A stretch of DNA of 64,000 nt from positions 11,472,001 through 11,536,000 of the forward strand of contig NC_079879.1 in assembly GCF_029227915.1 (NCBI RefSeq), written 5' to 3'. A program made the translations under genes and the position numbers. The DNA comes from Hydractinia symbiolongicarpus (lineage: Eukaryota; Cnidaria; Hydrozoa; Anthoathecata; Hydractiniidae). Shown here piece after piece: positions 21,227-34,460 of the stretch. The notes below the pieces were generated by a model that was not told where the DNA came from, ran no database searches, and saw only the letters and a list, made by a program, of their open reading frames with translations. Within the stretch, counting starts at the first letter, position 1; each line of letters starts with the position of its first letter.

Positions 21227-23031
21227 GGTGAAAAAAAGATGATCATCAAACAAACAATCCGTAAAGAGATACTGGAGTTACTTCTTGCTGCTCGACAATG
21301 ATGACTATACAGACATTTTTAGGCAACAAATCCGTTAATTCAACAATTCTCTCAATGCACTCTTGCCTGCATAGCTTGTTAGTATTTGCTTAAGATTGCA
21401 CCTTAATTATCAGGAAGCGCGAACTTAGTACGACAAAGATGACTGTACTACAAGGCTTTTACTCATAAGAACGCTCAACATACCAAGATACTTCATCAAA
21501 CGTTCTTGACTTTCCCGATTTGAATTTTCAAAATGTTCTTAAATTGTTTTTAACTTTCTCCTTATTTTGCAAATTTTGAACTTTAGAGGAGAATTTCAGT
21601 GCAACGATAAAAGAAGCTGTAACCTTCTCTGAAAACACGGGTATGCTTAGGGAAGACGTACTTTTCAAGACCTGGCCTGTCAAACGTTTGCGCAATGCAA
21701 GTTTTCCGATGAAAAACTGCAACGGGTGCTTGTCTGGACCGAGAAAACTGAGTCTACGATGTCCACGCAGTACCGACGCATTCATAATGATACTCAGTGC
21801 TTCCCAGTATTGACAAGGCCTTTAATCTTCTCAACATGATCTTAACTTTCGGAGTCGAGTTCCAAATGTACGTATGGAGTGGTTCCTCGGGATTCTGCGT
21901 GACACCTCACATGGTGAAAAAAATTCATTCTTTTAGCTAAATGTTCCCGACCCCCAACCGAATCGAAAAATAACGAAATTGACGAATACCGTAGAGATGA
22001 TACATACCTTAAACTCAGGGACCCAGAAATAGTGTGAGTTTTTTTATCTGTAACCTGTTCAACATTGCCTACAGAGGCCATAATGTGCGTGTTTTTATTG
22101 CTTATGGTGTTGATTCATTTGCTCGTGCTGCGCATGTGCGAGAATTACTGTCATAAGAACGCTTAGCATGCCAAAATACCTCAGCACACGTTGTTAACTT
22201 TCCCGATTTAAAATTTCAAAATGTTCACAAGTTGTTTAAAACTTTATTCCTGTTTTGCCAGTTTTGAACTTTAAAGGAGAAATTCAGTGCAACGCTAAAA
22301 GAAGCAGAAATCTTTGACCATCCTTGGGACTGCTGCAGAAGCAAGGTAAAACTTGTAAGCAGTAACCTTCTCTAGGAACACGGGTATGCTTAGGAAAGAC
22401 GTGCTTTTTAAGACCTGTCCTGTGTGAGGAATGCCCAATCCAAGATTTCCGATGGAAAACTGCAACGGGTGTTTGTCTGGACTGAGAAAACTGAGTCTAC
22501 GATGTCCGCGCAGTACCGACGCATTCATAATGACACTCAGTGCTTCCCAGTATTGACAAGGCCTTTAATCTTCTCAACAAGATCTTAACTTTCGGAGTCG
22601 AGTTCCAAATGTACGTATGGAGTGGTTCCTCGGGAATCTGCGTGACACCTCACATGGTGAAAAAAATTCATTCTTTTAGCTAAATGTTCCCGACCCCCAA
22701 CCGAATCGAAAAATTTCGAAATTGATGAATACCGTAGAGATGATACATACCTTACACTCAGGGACCTAGAAATAGTGTGAGTTTTTTTATCTGTAACCTG
22801 TTCAACATTGCGTACAGAGGCCATAATGCGCGTGTTTTTATTGCTTATGGTGTTTATTCATTTGCTTGTGCTGCGCATGTGCGGGAATTACTGAACACCT
22901 CGATGACACAGATAAACTGGGGAAGCGCTCAGAAATTAAAACTGGAATGACCGTGGTTACAAAATCGCTTCAGTGTAATCAAAATAAAAGTAGGACTGTT
23001 CGTATTCTATCTACTTTGAGGAGACATCTCG
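21227..23031. repeat. Satellite unit 13, A+B (1,805 bp)
   Basis: Shares GGGACCCAGAAATAG (near 22019) with the unit at 3537, 17,690 bp away. Private changes include TGTCCACGCAG near 21762 and TTGCTTGTGCTG near 22863. Confidence 0.95.
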
Positions 23032-25542
23032 GGTGAAAAAAAGATGATCATCAAACAAACAATCCGTAAAGAGATACTGGAGTTACTTCTTGCTGCTCGA
23101 CAATGATGACTATACAGACATTTTTAGGCAACAAATCCGTTAATTCAACAATTCTCTCAATGCACTCTTGCCTGCATAGCTTGTTAGTATTTGCTTAAGA
23201 TTGCACCTTAATTATCAGGAAGCGCGAACTTAGTACGACAAAGATGACTGTACTACAAGGCTTTTACTCATAAGAACGCTCAACATACCAAGATACTTCA
23301 TCAAACGTTCTTGACTTTCCCGATTTGAATTTTCAAAATGTTCTTAAATTGTTTTTAACTTTCTCCTTATTTTGCAAATTTTGAACTTTAGAGGAGAATT
23401 TCAGTGCAACGATAAAAGAAGCTGTAACCTTCTCTGAAAACACGGGTATGCTTAGGGAAGACGTACTTTTCAAGACCTGGCCTGTCAAACGTTTGCGCAA
23501 TGCAAGATTTCCGATGGAAAACTGCAACGGGTGTTTGTCTGGACTGAGAAAACTGAGTCTACGATGTCCGCGCAGTACCGACGCATTCATAATAATACTC
23601 AGTGCTTTCCAGTATTGACAAGGCCTTTAATCTTCTCAACAAGATCTTAACTTTCGGAGTCGAGTTCCAAATGTACGTATGGAGTGGTTCCTCGGGAATC
23701 TGCGTGACACCTCACATGGTGAGAAAAATTCATTCTTTTAGCTAAATGTTCCCGACCCCCAACTGAATCGAAAAATTTCGAAATTGACGAATACCGTAGA
23801 GATGATACATACCTTAAACTCAGGGACCTAGAAATAGTGTGAATTTTTTTATCTGTAACCTGTTCAACATTGCGTACAGAGGCCATAATGCGCGTGTTTT
23901 TATTGCTTATGGTGTTGATTCATTTGCTCGTGCTGCGCATGTGCGAGAAATACTGTCATGAGAACGCTTAGCATGCCAAAATACCTCAGCACACGTTGTT
24001 AACTTTCCCGATTTAAAATTTCAAAATGTTCACAAGTTGTTTAAAACTTTATTCCTGTTTTGCCAGTTTTGAACTTTAAAGGAGAAATTCAGTGCAACGC
24101 TAAAAGAAGCAGAAATCTTTGACCATCCTTGGGACTGCTGCAGAAGCCAAGTAAAACTTGTAAGCAGTAACCTTCTCTAGGAACACGGGTATGCTTAGGA
24201 AAGACGTGCTTTTTAAGACCTGTCCTGTGTGAGGAATGCCCAATCCAAGATTTCCGATGGAAAACTGCAACGGGTGTTTGTCTGGACTGAGAAAACTGAG
24301 TCTACGATGTCCGCGCAGTACCGACGCATTCATAATGACACTCAGTGCTTCCCAGTATTGACAAGGCCTTTAATCTTCTCAACAAGATCTTAACTTTCGG
24401 AGTCGAGTTCCAAATGTACGTATGGAGTGGTTCCTGGGGATTCTGCGTGACACCTCACATGGTGAAAAAAATTCATTCTTTTAGCTAAATGTTCCCGACC
24501 CCCAACCGAATCGAAAAATAACGAAATTGACGAATGCCGTAGAGATGATACATACCTTAAACTCAGGGACCTAGATATAGTGTGAGTTTCTTTATCTGTA
24601 ACCTGTTCAACATTGCCTACAGAGGCCATAATGTGCGTGTTTTTATTGCTTATGGTGTTGATTCATTTGCTCGTGCTGCGCATGTGCGAGAATTACTGTC
24701 ATAAGAACGCTTAGCATGCCAAAATACCTCAGCACACGTTGTTAACTTTCCCGATTTCAAATTTCAAAATGTTCACAAGTTGTTTAAAACTTTATTCCTG
24801 TTTTGCCAGTTTTGAACTTTAAAGGAGAAATTCAGTGCAACGCTAAAAGAAGCAGAAATCTTTGACCATCCTTGGGACTGCTGCAGAAGCAAGGTAAAAC
24901 TTGTAAGCAGTAACCTTCTCTAGGAACACGGGTATGCTTAGGAAAGACGTGGTTTTTAAGACCTGCAAAACTGCAACGGGTGCTTGTCTGGACCGAGAAA
25001 ACTGAGTCTACGATGTCCGCGCAGTACTGACGCATTCATAATGATACTCAGTGCTTCCCAGTATTGACAAGGCCTTTAATCTTCTCAACAAGATCTTAAC
25101 TTTCGGAGTCGAGTTCCAAATGTACGTATGGAGTGGTTCCTCGGGAATCTGCGTGACACCTCACATGGTGAAAAAAATTTATTCTTTTAGCTAAATGTTC
25201 CCGACCCCCAACCGAATCGAAAAATTTCGAAATTGACGAATACCGTAGAGATGATACATACCTTAAACTCAGGGACCTAGAAATAGTGTGAGTTTTTTTA
25301 TCTGTAACCTGTTCAACATTGCGTACAGAGGCCATAATGCGCGTGTTTTTATTGCTTATGGTGTTGATTCATTCGCTCGTGCTGCGCATGTGCGGGAATT
25401 ACTGAACACCTCGATGACACAGATAAACTGGGGAAGCGCTCAGAAATTAAAACTGGAATGACCGTGGTTACAAAATCGCTTCAGTGTAATCAAAATAAAA
25501 GTAGGACTGTTCGTATTCTATCTACTTTGAGGAGACATCTCG
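23032..25542. repeat. Satellite unit 14, A+B+B' triple (2,511 bp)
   Basis: The only unit with two successive short modules. A (B-like core near 23505) is followed by B, whose 3' part carries CGAATGCCGTAG near 24531 otherwise seen only in the A part of unit 1, and then by B' with the 37-bp deletion near 24965. This is the structure expected from a crossover between a B core and an A core. Confidence 0.95.
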
Positions 25543-27347
25543 GGTGAAAAAAAGATGATCATCAAACAAACAATCCGTAAAGAGATACTGGAGTTACTTC
25601 TTGCTGCTCGACAATGATGACTATACAGAGATTTTTAGGCAACAAATCCGTTAATTCAACAATTCTCTCAATGCACTCTTGCCTGCATAGCTTGTTAGTA
25701 TTTGCTTAAGATTGCACCTTAATTATCAGGAAGCGCGAACTTAGTACGACAAAGATGACTGTACTACAAGGCTTTTACTCATAAGAACGCTCAACATACC
25801 AAGATACTTCATCAAACGTTCTTGACTTTCCCGATTTGAATTTTCAAAATGTTCTTAAATTGTTTTTAACTTTCTCCTTATTTTGCAAATTTTGAACTTT
25901 AGAGGAGAATTTCAGTGCAACGATAAAAGAAGCTGTAACCTTCTCTGAAAACACGGGTATGCTTAGGGAAGACGTACTTTTCAAGACCTGGCCTGTCAAA
26001 CGTTTGCGCAATGCAAGTTTTCCGATGAAAAACTGCAACGGGTGCTTGTCTGGACCGAGAAAACTGAGTCTACGATGTCCGCGCAGTACCGACGCATTCA
26101 TAATGACACTCAGTGCTTCCCAGTATTGACAAGGCCTTTAATCTTCTCAACATGATCTTAACTTTCGGAGTCGAGTTCCAAATGTACGTATGGAGTGGTT
26201 CCTCGGGATTCTGCGTGACACCTCACATGGTGAAAAAAATTCAATCTTTTAGCTAAATGTTCCCGACCCCCAACCGAATCGAAAAATAACGAAATTGACG
26301 AATACCGTAGAGATGATACATACCTTAAACTCAGGGACCTAGAAATAGTGTGAGTTTTTTTATCTGTAACCTGTTCAACATTGCCTACAGAGGCCATAAT
26401 GTGCGTGTTTTTATTGCTTATGGTGTTCATTCATTTGCTCGTGCTGCGCATGTGCGAGAATTACTGTCATAAGAACGCTTAGCATGCCAAAATACCTCAG
26501 CACACGTTGTTAACTTTCCCGATTTAAAATTTCAAAATGTTCACAAGTTGTTTAAAACTTTATTCCTGTTTTGCCAGTTTTGAACTTTAAAGGAGAAATT
26601 CAGTGCAACGCTAAAAGAAGCAGAAATCTTTGACCATCCTTGGGACTGCTGCAGAAGCAAGGTAAAACTTGTAAGCAGTAACCTTCTCTAGGAACACGGG
26701 TATGCTTAGGAAAGACGTTCTTTTTAAGACCTGTCCTGTGTGAGGAATGCCCAATCCAAGATTTCCGATGGAAAACTGCAACGGGTGTTTGTCTGGACTG
26801 AGAAAACTGAGTCTACGATGTCCGCGCAGTACCGACGCATTCATAATGATACTCAGTGCTTCCCAGTATTGACAAGGCCTTTAATCTTCTCAACAAGATC
26901 TTAACTTTCGGAGTCGAGTTCCAAATGTACGTATGGAGTGGTTCCTCGGGAATCTGCGTGACAACTCACATGGTGAAAAAAATTCATTCTTTTAGCTAAA
27001 TGTTCCCGACCCCCAACCGAATCGAAAAATTTCGAAATTGACGAATACCGTAGAGATGATACATACCTTAAACTCAGGGACCTAGAAATAGTGTGAGTTT
27101 TTTTATCTGTAACCTGTTCAACATTGCGTACAGAGGCCATAATGCGCCTGTTTTTATTGCTTATGGTGTTTATTCATTTGCTCGTGCTGCGCATGTGCGG
27201 GAATTACTGAACACCTCGATGACACAGATAAACTGGGGAAGCGCTCAGAAATTAAAACTGGAATGACCGTGGTTACAAAATCGCTTCAGTGTAATCAAAA
27301 TAAAAGTAGGACTGTTCGTATTCTATCTACTTTGAGGAGACATCTCG
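25543..27347. repeat. Satellite unit 15, A+B (1,805 bp)
   Basis: Marked by GTGACAACTCAC near 26959, shared with unit 3. It also has private GGTGTTCATTC near 26423 and GCGCCTGTTTTT near 27144. Confidence 0.95.
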
Positions 27348-29152
27348 GGTGAAAAAAAGATGATCATCAAACAAACAATCCGTAAAGAGATACTGGAGTT
27401 ACTTCTTGCTGCTCGACAATGATGACTATACAGACATTTTAAGGCAACAAATCCGTTAATTCAACAATTCTCTCAATGCACTCTTGCCTGCATAGCTTGT
27501 TAGTATTTGCTTAAGATTGCACCTTAATTATCAGGAAGCGCGAACTTAGTACGACAAAGATGACTGTACTACAAGGCTTTTACTCATAAGAACGCTCAAC
27601 ATACCAAGATACTTCATCAAACGTTCTTGACTTTCCCGATTTGAATTTTCAAAATGTTCTTAAATTGTTTTTAACTTTCTCCTTATTTTGCAAATTTTGA
27701 ACTTTAGAGGAGAATTTCAGTGCAACGATAAAAGAAGCTGTAACCTTCTCTGAAAACACGGGTATGCTTAGGGAAGACGTACTTTTCAAGACCTGGCCTG
27801 TCAAACGTTTGCGCAATGCAAGTTTTCCGATGAAAAACTGCAACGGGTGCTTGTCTGGACCGAGAAAACTGAGTCTACGATGTCCGCGCAGTACCGACGC
27901 ATTCATAATGATACTCAGTGCTTCCCAGTATTGACAAGGCCTTTAATCTTCTCAACATGATCTTAACTTTCGGAGTCGAGTTCCAAATGTACGTATGGAG
28001 TGGTTCCTCGGGATTCTGCGTGACACCTCACATGGTGAAAAAAATTCAATCTTTTAGCTAAATGTTCCCGACCCCCAACCGAATCGAAAAATAACGAAAT
28101 TGACGAATACCGTAGAGATGATACATACCTTAAACTCAGGGACCTAGAAATAGTGTGAGTTTTTTTATCTGTAACCTGTTCAACATTGCCTACAGAGGCC
28201 ATAATGTGCGTGTTTTTATTGCTTATGGTGTTGATTCATTTGCTCGTGCTGCGCATGTGCGAGAATTACTGTCATAAGAACGCTTAGCATGCCAAAATAC
28301 CTCAGCACACGTTGTTAACTTTCCCGATTTAAAATTTCAAAATGTTCACAAGTTGTTTAAAACTTTATTCCTGTTTTGCCAGTTTTGAACTTTAAAGGAG
28401 AAATTCAGTGCAACGCTAAAAGAAGCAGAAATCTTTGACCATCCTTGGGACTGCTGCAGAAGCAAGGTAAAACTTGTAAGCAGTAACCTTCTCTAGGAAC
28501 ACGGGTATGCTTAGGAAAGACGTGCTTTTTAAGACCTGTCCTGTGTGAGGAATGCCCAATCCAAGATTTCCGATGGAAAACTGCAACGGGTGTTTGTCTG
28601 GACTGAGAAAACTGAGTCTACGATGTCCGCGCAGTACCGACGCATTCATAATAATACTCAGTGCTTTCCAGTATTGACAAGGCCTTTAATCTTCTCAACA
28701 AGATCTTAACTTTCGGAGTCGAGTTCCAAATGTACGTATGGAGTGGTTCCTCGGGAATCTGCGTGACACCTCACATGGTGAAAAAAATTCATTCTTTTAG
28801 CTAAATGTTCCCGACCCCCAACCGAATCGAGAAATTTCGAAATTGACGAATACCGTAGAGATGATACATACCTTAAATTCAGGGACCTAGAAATAGTGTG
28901 AGTTTTTTTATCTGTAACCTGTTCAACATTGCGTACAGAGGCCATAATGCGCGTGTTTTTATTGCTTATGGTGTTTATTCATTTGCTCGTGCTGCGCATG
29001 TGCGGGAATTACTGAACACCTCGATGACACAGATAAACTGGGAAAGCGCTCAGAAATTAAAACTGGAATGACCGTGGTTACAAAATCGCTTCAGTGTAAT
29101 CAAAATAAAAGTAGGACTGTTCGTATTCTATCTACTTTGAGGAGACATCTCG
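27348..29152. repeat. Satellite unit 16, A+B (1,805 bp)
   Basis: Shares CATTTTAAGGCAAC (near 27436) with unit 4, 22,006 bp away. The B part ends in the ATAATAATACTCAGTGC type near 28649 and has CTGGGAAAGCGC near 29039, shared with unit 8. Confidence 0.95.
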
Positions 29153-30214
29153 GGTGAAAAAAAGATGATCATCAAACAAACAATCCGTAAAGAGATACTG
29201 GAGTTACTTCTTGCTGCTCGACAATGATGACTATACAGAGATTTTTAGGCAACAAATCCGTTAATTCAACAATTCTCTCAATGCACTCTTGCCTGCATAG
29301 CTTGTTAGTATTTGCTTAAGATTGCACCTTAATTATCAGGAAGCGCGAACTTAGTACGACAAAGATGACTGTACTACAAGGCTTTTACTCATAAGAACGC
29401 TCAACATACGAAGATACTTCATCAAACGTTCTTGACTTTCCCGATTTGAATTTTCAAAATGTTCTTAAATTGTTTTTAACTTTCTCCTTATTTTGCAAAT
29501 TTTGAACTTTAGAGGAGACTTTCAGTGCAACGATAAAAGAAGCTGTAACCTTCTCTGAAAACACGGGTATGCTTAGGGAAGACGTACTTTTCAAGACCTG
29601 GCCTGTCAAACGTTTGCGCAATGCAAGTTTTCCGATGAAAAACTGCAACGGGTGCTTGTCTGGACCGAGAAAACTGAGTCTACGATGTCCGCGCAGTACC
29701 GACGCATTCATAATGATACTCAGTGCTTCCCAGTATTGACAAGGCCTTTAATCTTCTCAACATGATCTTAACTTTCGGAGTCGAGTTCCAAATGTACGTA
29801 TGGAGTGGTTCCTCGGGATTCTGCGTGACACCTCACATGGTGAAAAAAATTCAATCTTTTAGCTAAATGTTCCCGACCCCCAACCGAATCGAAAAATAAC
29901 GAAATTGACGAATACCGTAGAGATGATACATACCTTAAACTCAGGGACCTAGAAATAGTGTGAGTTTTTTTATCTGTAACCTGTTCAACATTGCGTACAG
30001 AGGCCATAATGCGCGTGTTTTTATTGCTTATGGTGTTTATTCATTTGCTCGTGCTGCGCATGTGCGGGAATTACTGAACACCTCGATGACACAGATAAAC
30101 TGGGGAAGCGCTCAGAAATTAAAACTGGAATGACCGTGGTTACAAAATCGCTTCAGTGTAATCAAAATAAAAGTAGGACTGTTCGTATTCTATCTACTTT
30201 GAGGAGACATCTCG
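29153..30214. repeat. Satellite unit 17, A only (1,062 bp)
   Basis: First of an A-rich run in which alternate units resemble each other. It has ACATACGAAG near 29403 and private GAGGAGACTTTC near 29512. Confidence 0.95.
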
Positions 30215-31275
30215 GGTGAAAAAAAGATGATCATCAAACAAACAATCCGTAAAGAGATACTGGAGTTACTTCTTGCTGCTCGACAATGATGACTATACAG
30301 ACATTTTTAGGCAACAAATCCGTTAATTCAACAATTCTCTCAATGCACTCTTGCCTGCATAGCTTGTTAGTATTTGCTTAAGATTGCACCTTAATTATCA
30401 GGAAGCGCGAACTTAGTACGACAAAGATGACTGTACTACAAGGCTTTTACTCATAAGAACGCTCAACATACCAAGATACTTCATCAAACGTTCTTGACTT
30501 TCCCGATTTGAATTTTCAAAATGTTCTTAAATTGTTTTTAACTTTCTCCTTATTTTGCAAATTTTGAACTTTAGAGGAGAATTTCAGTGCAACGATAAAA
30601 GAAGCTGTAACCTTCTCTGAAAACACGGGTATGCTTAGGGAAGACGTACTTTTCAAGACCTGGCCTGTCAAACGTTTGCGCAATGCAAGTTTTCCGATGA
30701 AAAGCTGCAACGGGTGCTTGTCTGGACCGAGAAAACTGAGTCTACGATGTCCGCCCAGTACCGACGCATTCATAATGATACTCAGTGCTTCCCAGTATTG
30801 ACAAGGCCTTTAATCTTCTCAACATAATCTTAACTTTCGGAGTCGAGTTCCAAATGTGCGTATGGAGTGGTTCCTCGGGATTCTGCGTGACACCTCACAT
30901 GGTGAAAAAAATTCAATCTTTTAGCTAAATGTTCCCGACCCCCAACCGAATCGAAAAATAACGAAATTGACGAATACCGTAGAGATGATACATACCTTAA
31001 ACTCAGGGACCTAGAAATAGTGTGAGTTTTTTATCTGTAACCTGTTCAACATTGCCTACAGAGGCCATAATGCGCGTGTTTTTATTGCTTATGGTGTTTA
31101 TTCATTTGCTCGTGCTGCGCATGTGCGGGAATTACTGAACACCTCGATGACACAGATAAACTGGGGAAGCGCTCAGAAATTAAAACTGGAATGACCGTGG
31201 TTACAAAATCGCTTCAGTGTAATCAAAATAAAAGTAGGACTGTTCGTATTCTATCTACTTTGAGGAGACATCTCG
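30215..31275. repeat. Satellite unit 18, A only (1,061 bp)
   Basis: Has the GAAAAGCTGC marker near 30699, six-T GAGTTTTTTATC near 31024 and AAATGTGCGTATGG near 30852, all repeated in the unit at 32338. TGTCCGCCCAG near 30748 is private. Confidence 0.95.
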
Positions 31276-32337
31276 GGTGAAAAAAAGATGATCATCAAAC
31301 AAACAATCCGTAAAGAGATACTGGAGTTACTTCTTGCTGCTCGACAATGATGACTATACAGAGATTTTTAGGCAACAAATCCGTTAATTCAACAATTCTC
31401 TCAATGCACTCTTGCCTGCATAGCTTGTTAGTATTTGCTTAAGATTGCACCTTAATTATCAGGAAGCGCGAACTTAGTACGACAAAGATGACTGTACTAC
31501 AAGGCTTTTACTCATAAGAACGCTCAACATACGAAGATACTTCATCAAACGTTCTTGACTTTCCCGATTTGAATTTTCAAAATGTTCTTAAATTGTTTTT
31601 AACTTTCTCCTTATTTTGCAAATTTTGAACTTTAGAGGAGAATTTCAGTGCAACGATAAAAGAAGCTGTAACCTTCTCTGAAAACACGGGTATGCTTAGG
31701 GAAGACGTACTTTTCAAGACCTGGCCTGTCAAACGTTTGCGCAATGCAAGTTTTCCGATGAAAAACTGCAACGGGTGCTTGTCTGGACCGAGAAAACTGA
31801 GTCTACGATGTCCGCGCAGTACCGATGCATTCATAATGATACTCAGTGCTTCCCAGTATTGACAAGGCCTTTAATCTTCTCAACATGATCTTAACTTTCG
31901 GAGTCGAGTTCCAAATGTACGTATGGAGTGGTTCCTCGGGATTCTGCGTGACACCTCACATGGTGAAAAAAATTCAATCTTTTAGCTAAATGTTCCCGAC
32001 CCCCAACCGAATCGAAAAATAACGAAATTGACGAATACCGTAGAGATGATACATACCTTAAACTCAGGGACCTAGAAATAGTGTGAGTTTTTTTATCTGT
32101 AACCTGTTCAACATTGCGTACAGAGGCCATAATGCGCGTGTTTTTATTGCTTATGGTGTTTATTCATTTGCTCGTGCTGCGCATGTGCGGGAATTACTGA
32201 ACACCTCGATGACACAGATAAACTGGGGAAGCGCTCAGAAATTAAAACTGGAATGACCGTGGTTACAAAATCGCTTCAGTGTAATCAAAATAAAAGTAGG
32301 ACTGTTCGTATTCTATCTACTTTGAGGAGACATCTCG
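31276..32337. repeat. Satellite unit 19, A only (1,062 bp)
   Basis: Matches unit 17 at a spacing of 2,123 bp, including ACATACGAAG near 31529. It has private ACCGATGCATTC near 31821. Confidence 0.95.
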
Positions 32338-33398
32338 GGTGAAAAAAAGATGATCATCAAACAAACAATCCGTAAAGAGATACTGGAGTTACTTCTTGCT
32401 GCTCGACAATGATGACTATACAGACATTTTTAGGCAACAAATCCGTTAATTCAACAATTCTCTCAATGCACTCTTGCCTGCATAGCTTGTTAGTATTTGC
32501 TTAAGATTGCACCTTAATTATCAGGAAGCGCGAACTTAGTACGACAAAGATGACTGTACTACAAGGCTTTTACTCATAAGAACGCTCAACATACCAAGAT
32601 ACTTCATCAAACGTTCTTGACTTTCCCGATTTGAATTTTCAAAATGTTCTTAAATTGTTTTTAACTTTCTCCTTATTTTGCAAATTTTGAACTTTAGAGG
32701 AGAATTTCAGTGCAACGATAAAAGAAGCTGTAACCTTCTCTGAAAACACGGGTATGCTTAGGGAAGACGTACTTTTCAAGACCTGGCCTGTCAAACGTTT
32801 GCGCAATGCAAGTTTTCCGATGAAAAGCTGCAACGGGTGCTTGTCTGGACCGAGAAAACTGAGTCTACGATGTCCGCGCAGTACCGACGCATTCATAATG
32901 ATACTCAGTGCTTCCCAGTATTGACAAGGCCTTTAATCTTCTCAACATAATCTTAACTTTCGGAGTCGAGTTCCAAATGTGCGTATGGAGTGGTTCCTCG
33001 GGATTCTGCGTGACACCTCACATGGTGAAAAAAATTCAATCTTTTAGCTAAATGTTCCCGACCCCCAACCGAATGGAAAAATAACGAAATTGACGAATAC
33101 CGTAGAGATGATACATACCTTAAACTCAGGGACCTAGAAATAGTGTGAGTTTTTTATCTGTAACCTGTTCAACATTGCCTACAGAGGCCATAATGCGCGT
33201 GTTTTTATTGCTTATGGTGTTTATTCATTTGCTCGTGCTGCGCATGTGCGGGAATTACTGAACACCTCGATGACACAGATAAACTGGGGAAGCGCTCAGA
33301 AATTAAAACTGGAATGACCGTGGTTACAAAATCGCTTCAGTGTAATCAAAATAAAAGTAGGACTGTTCGTATTCTATCTACTTTGAGGAGACATCTCG
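32338..33398. repeat. Satellite unit 20, A only (1,061 bp)
   Basis: Matches unit 18 at a spacing of 2,123 bp, including AAATGTGCGTATGG near 32975 and the six-T run near 33149. It has private CGAATGGAAAAATAACG near 33070. Confidence 0.95.
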
Positions 33399-34460
33399 GG
33401 TGAAAAAAAGATGATCATCAAACAAACAATCCGTAAAGAGATACTGGAGTTACTTCTTGCTGCTCGACAATGATGACTATACAGACATTTTTAGGCAACA
33501 AATCCGTTAATTCAACAATTCTCTCAATGCACTCTTGCCTGCATAGCTTGTTAGTATTTGCTTAAGATTGCACCTTAATTATCAGGAAGCGCGAACTTAG
33601 TACGACAAAGATGACTGTACTACAAGGCTTTTACTCATAAGAACGCTCAACATACCAAGATACTTCATCAAACGTTCTTGACTTTCCCGATTTGAATTTT
33701 CAAAATGTTCTTAAATTGTTTTTAACTTTCTCCTTATTTTGCAAATTTTGAACTTTAGAGGAGAATTTCAGTGCAACGATAAAAGAAGCTGTAACCTTCT
33801 CTGAAAACACGGGTATGCTTAGGGAAGACGTACTTTTCAAGACCTGGCCTGTCAAACGTTTGCGCAATGCAAGTTTTCCGATGAAAAACTGCAACGGGTG
33901 CTTGTCTGGACCGAGAAAACTGAGTCTACGATGTCCGCGCAGTACCGACGCATTCATAATGATACTCAGTGCTTCCCAGTATTGACAAGGCCTTTAATCT
34001 TCTCAACATGATCTTAACTTTCGGAGTCGAGTTCCAAATGTACGTATGGAGTGGTTCCTCGGGATTCTGCGTGACACCTCACATGGTGAAAAAAATTCAT
34101 TCTTTTAGCTAAATGTTCCCGACCCCCAACCGAATCGAAAAATTTCGAAATTGACGAATACCGTAGAGATGATACATACCTTAAACTCAGGGACCTAGAA
34201 ATAGTGTGAGTTTTTTTATCTGTAACCTGTTCAACATTGCGTACAGAGGCCATAATGCGCGTGTTTTTATTGCTTATGGTGTTTATTCATTTGCTCGTGC
34301 TGCGCATGTGCGGGAATTACTGAACACCTCGATGACACAGATAAACTGGGGAAGCGCTCAGAAATTAAAACTGGAATGACCGTGGTTACAAAATCGCTTC
34401 AGTGTAATCAAAATAAAAGTAGGACTGTTCGTATTCTATCTACTTTGAGGAGACATCTCG
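33399..34460. repeat. Satellite unit 21, A only (1,062 bp)
   Basis: Close to the A consensus. It continues the 2,123-bp rhythm with units 17 and 19, but has ACATACCAAG rather than ACATACGAAG. Confidence 0.95.
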
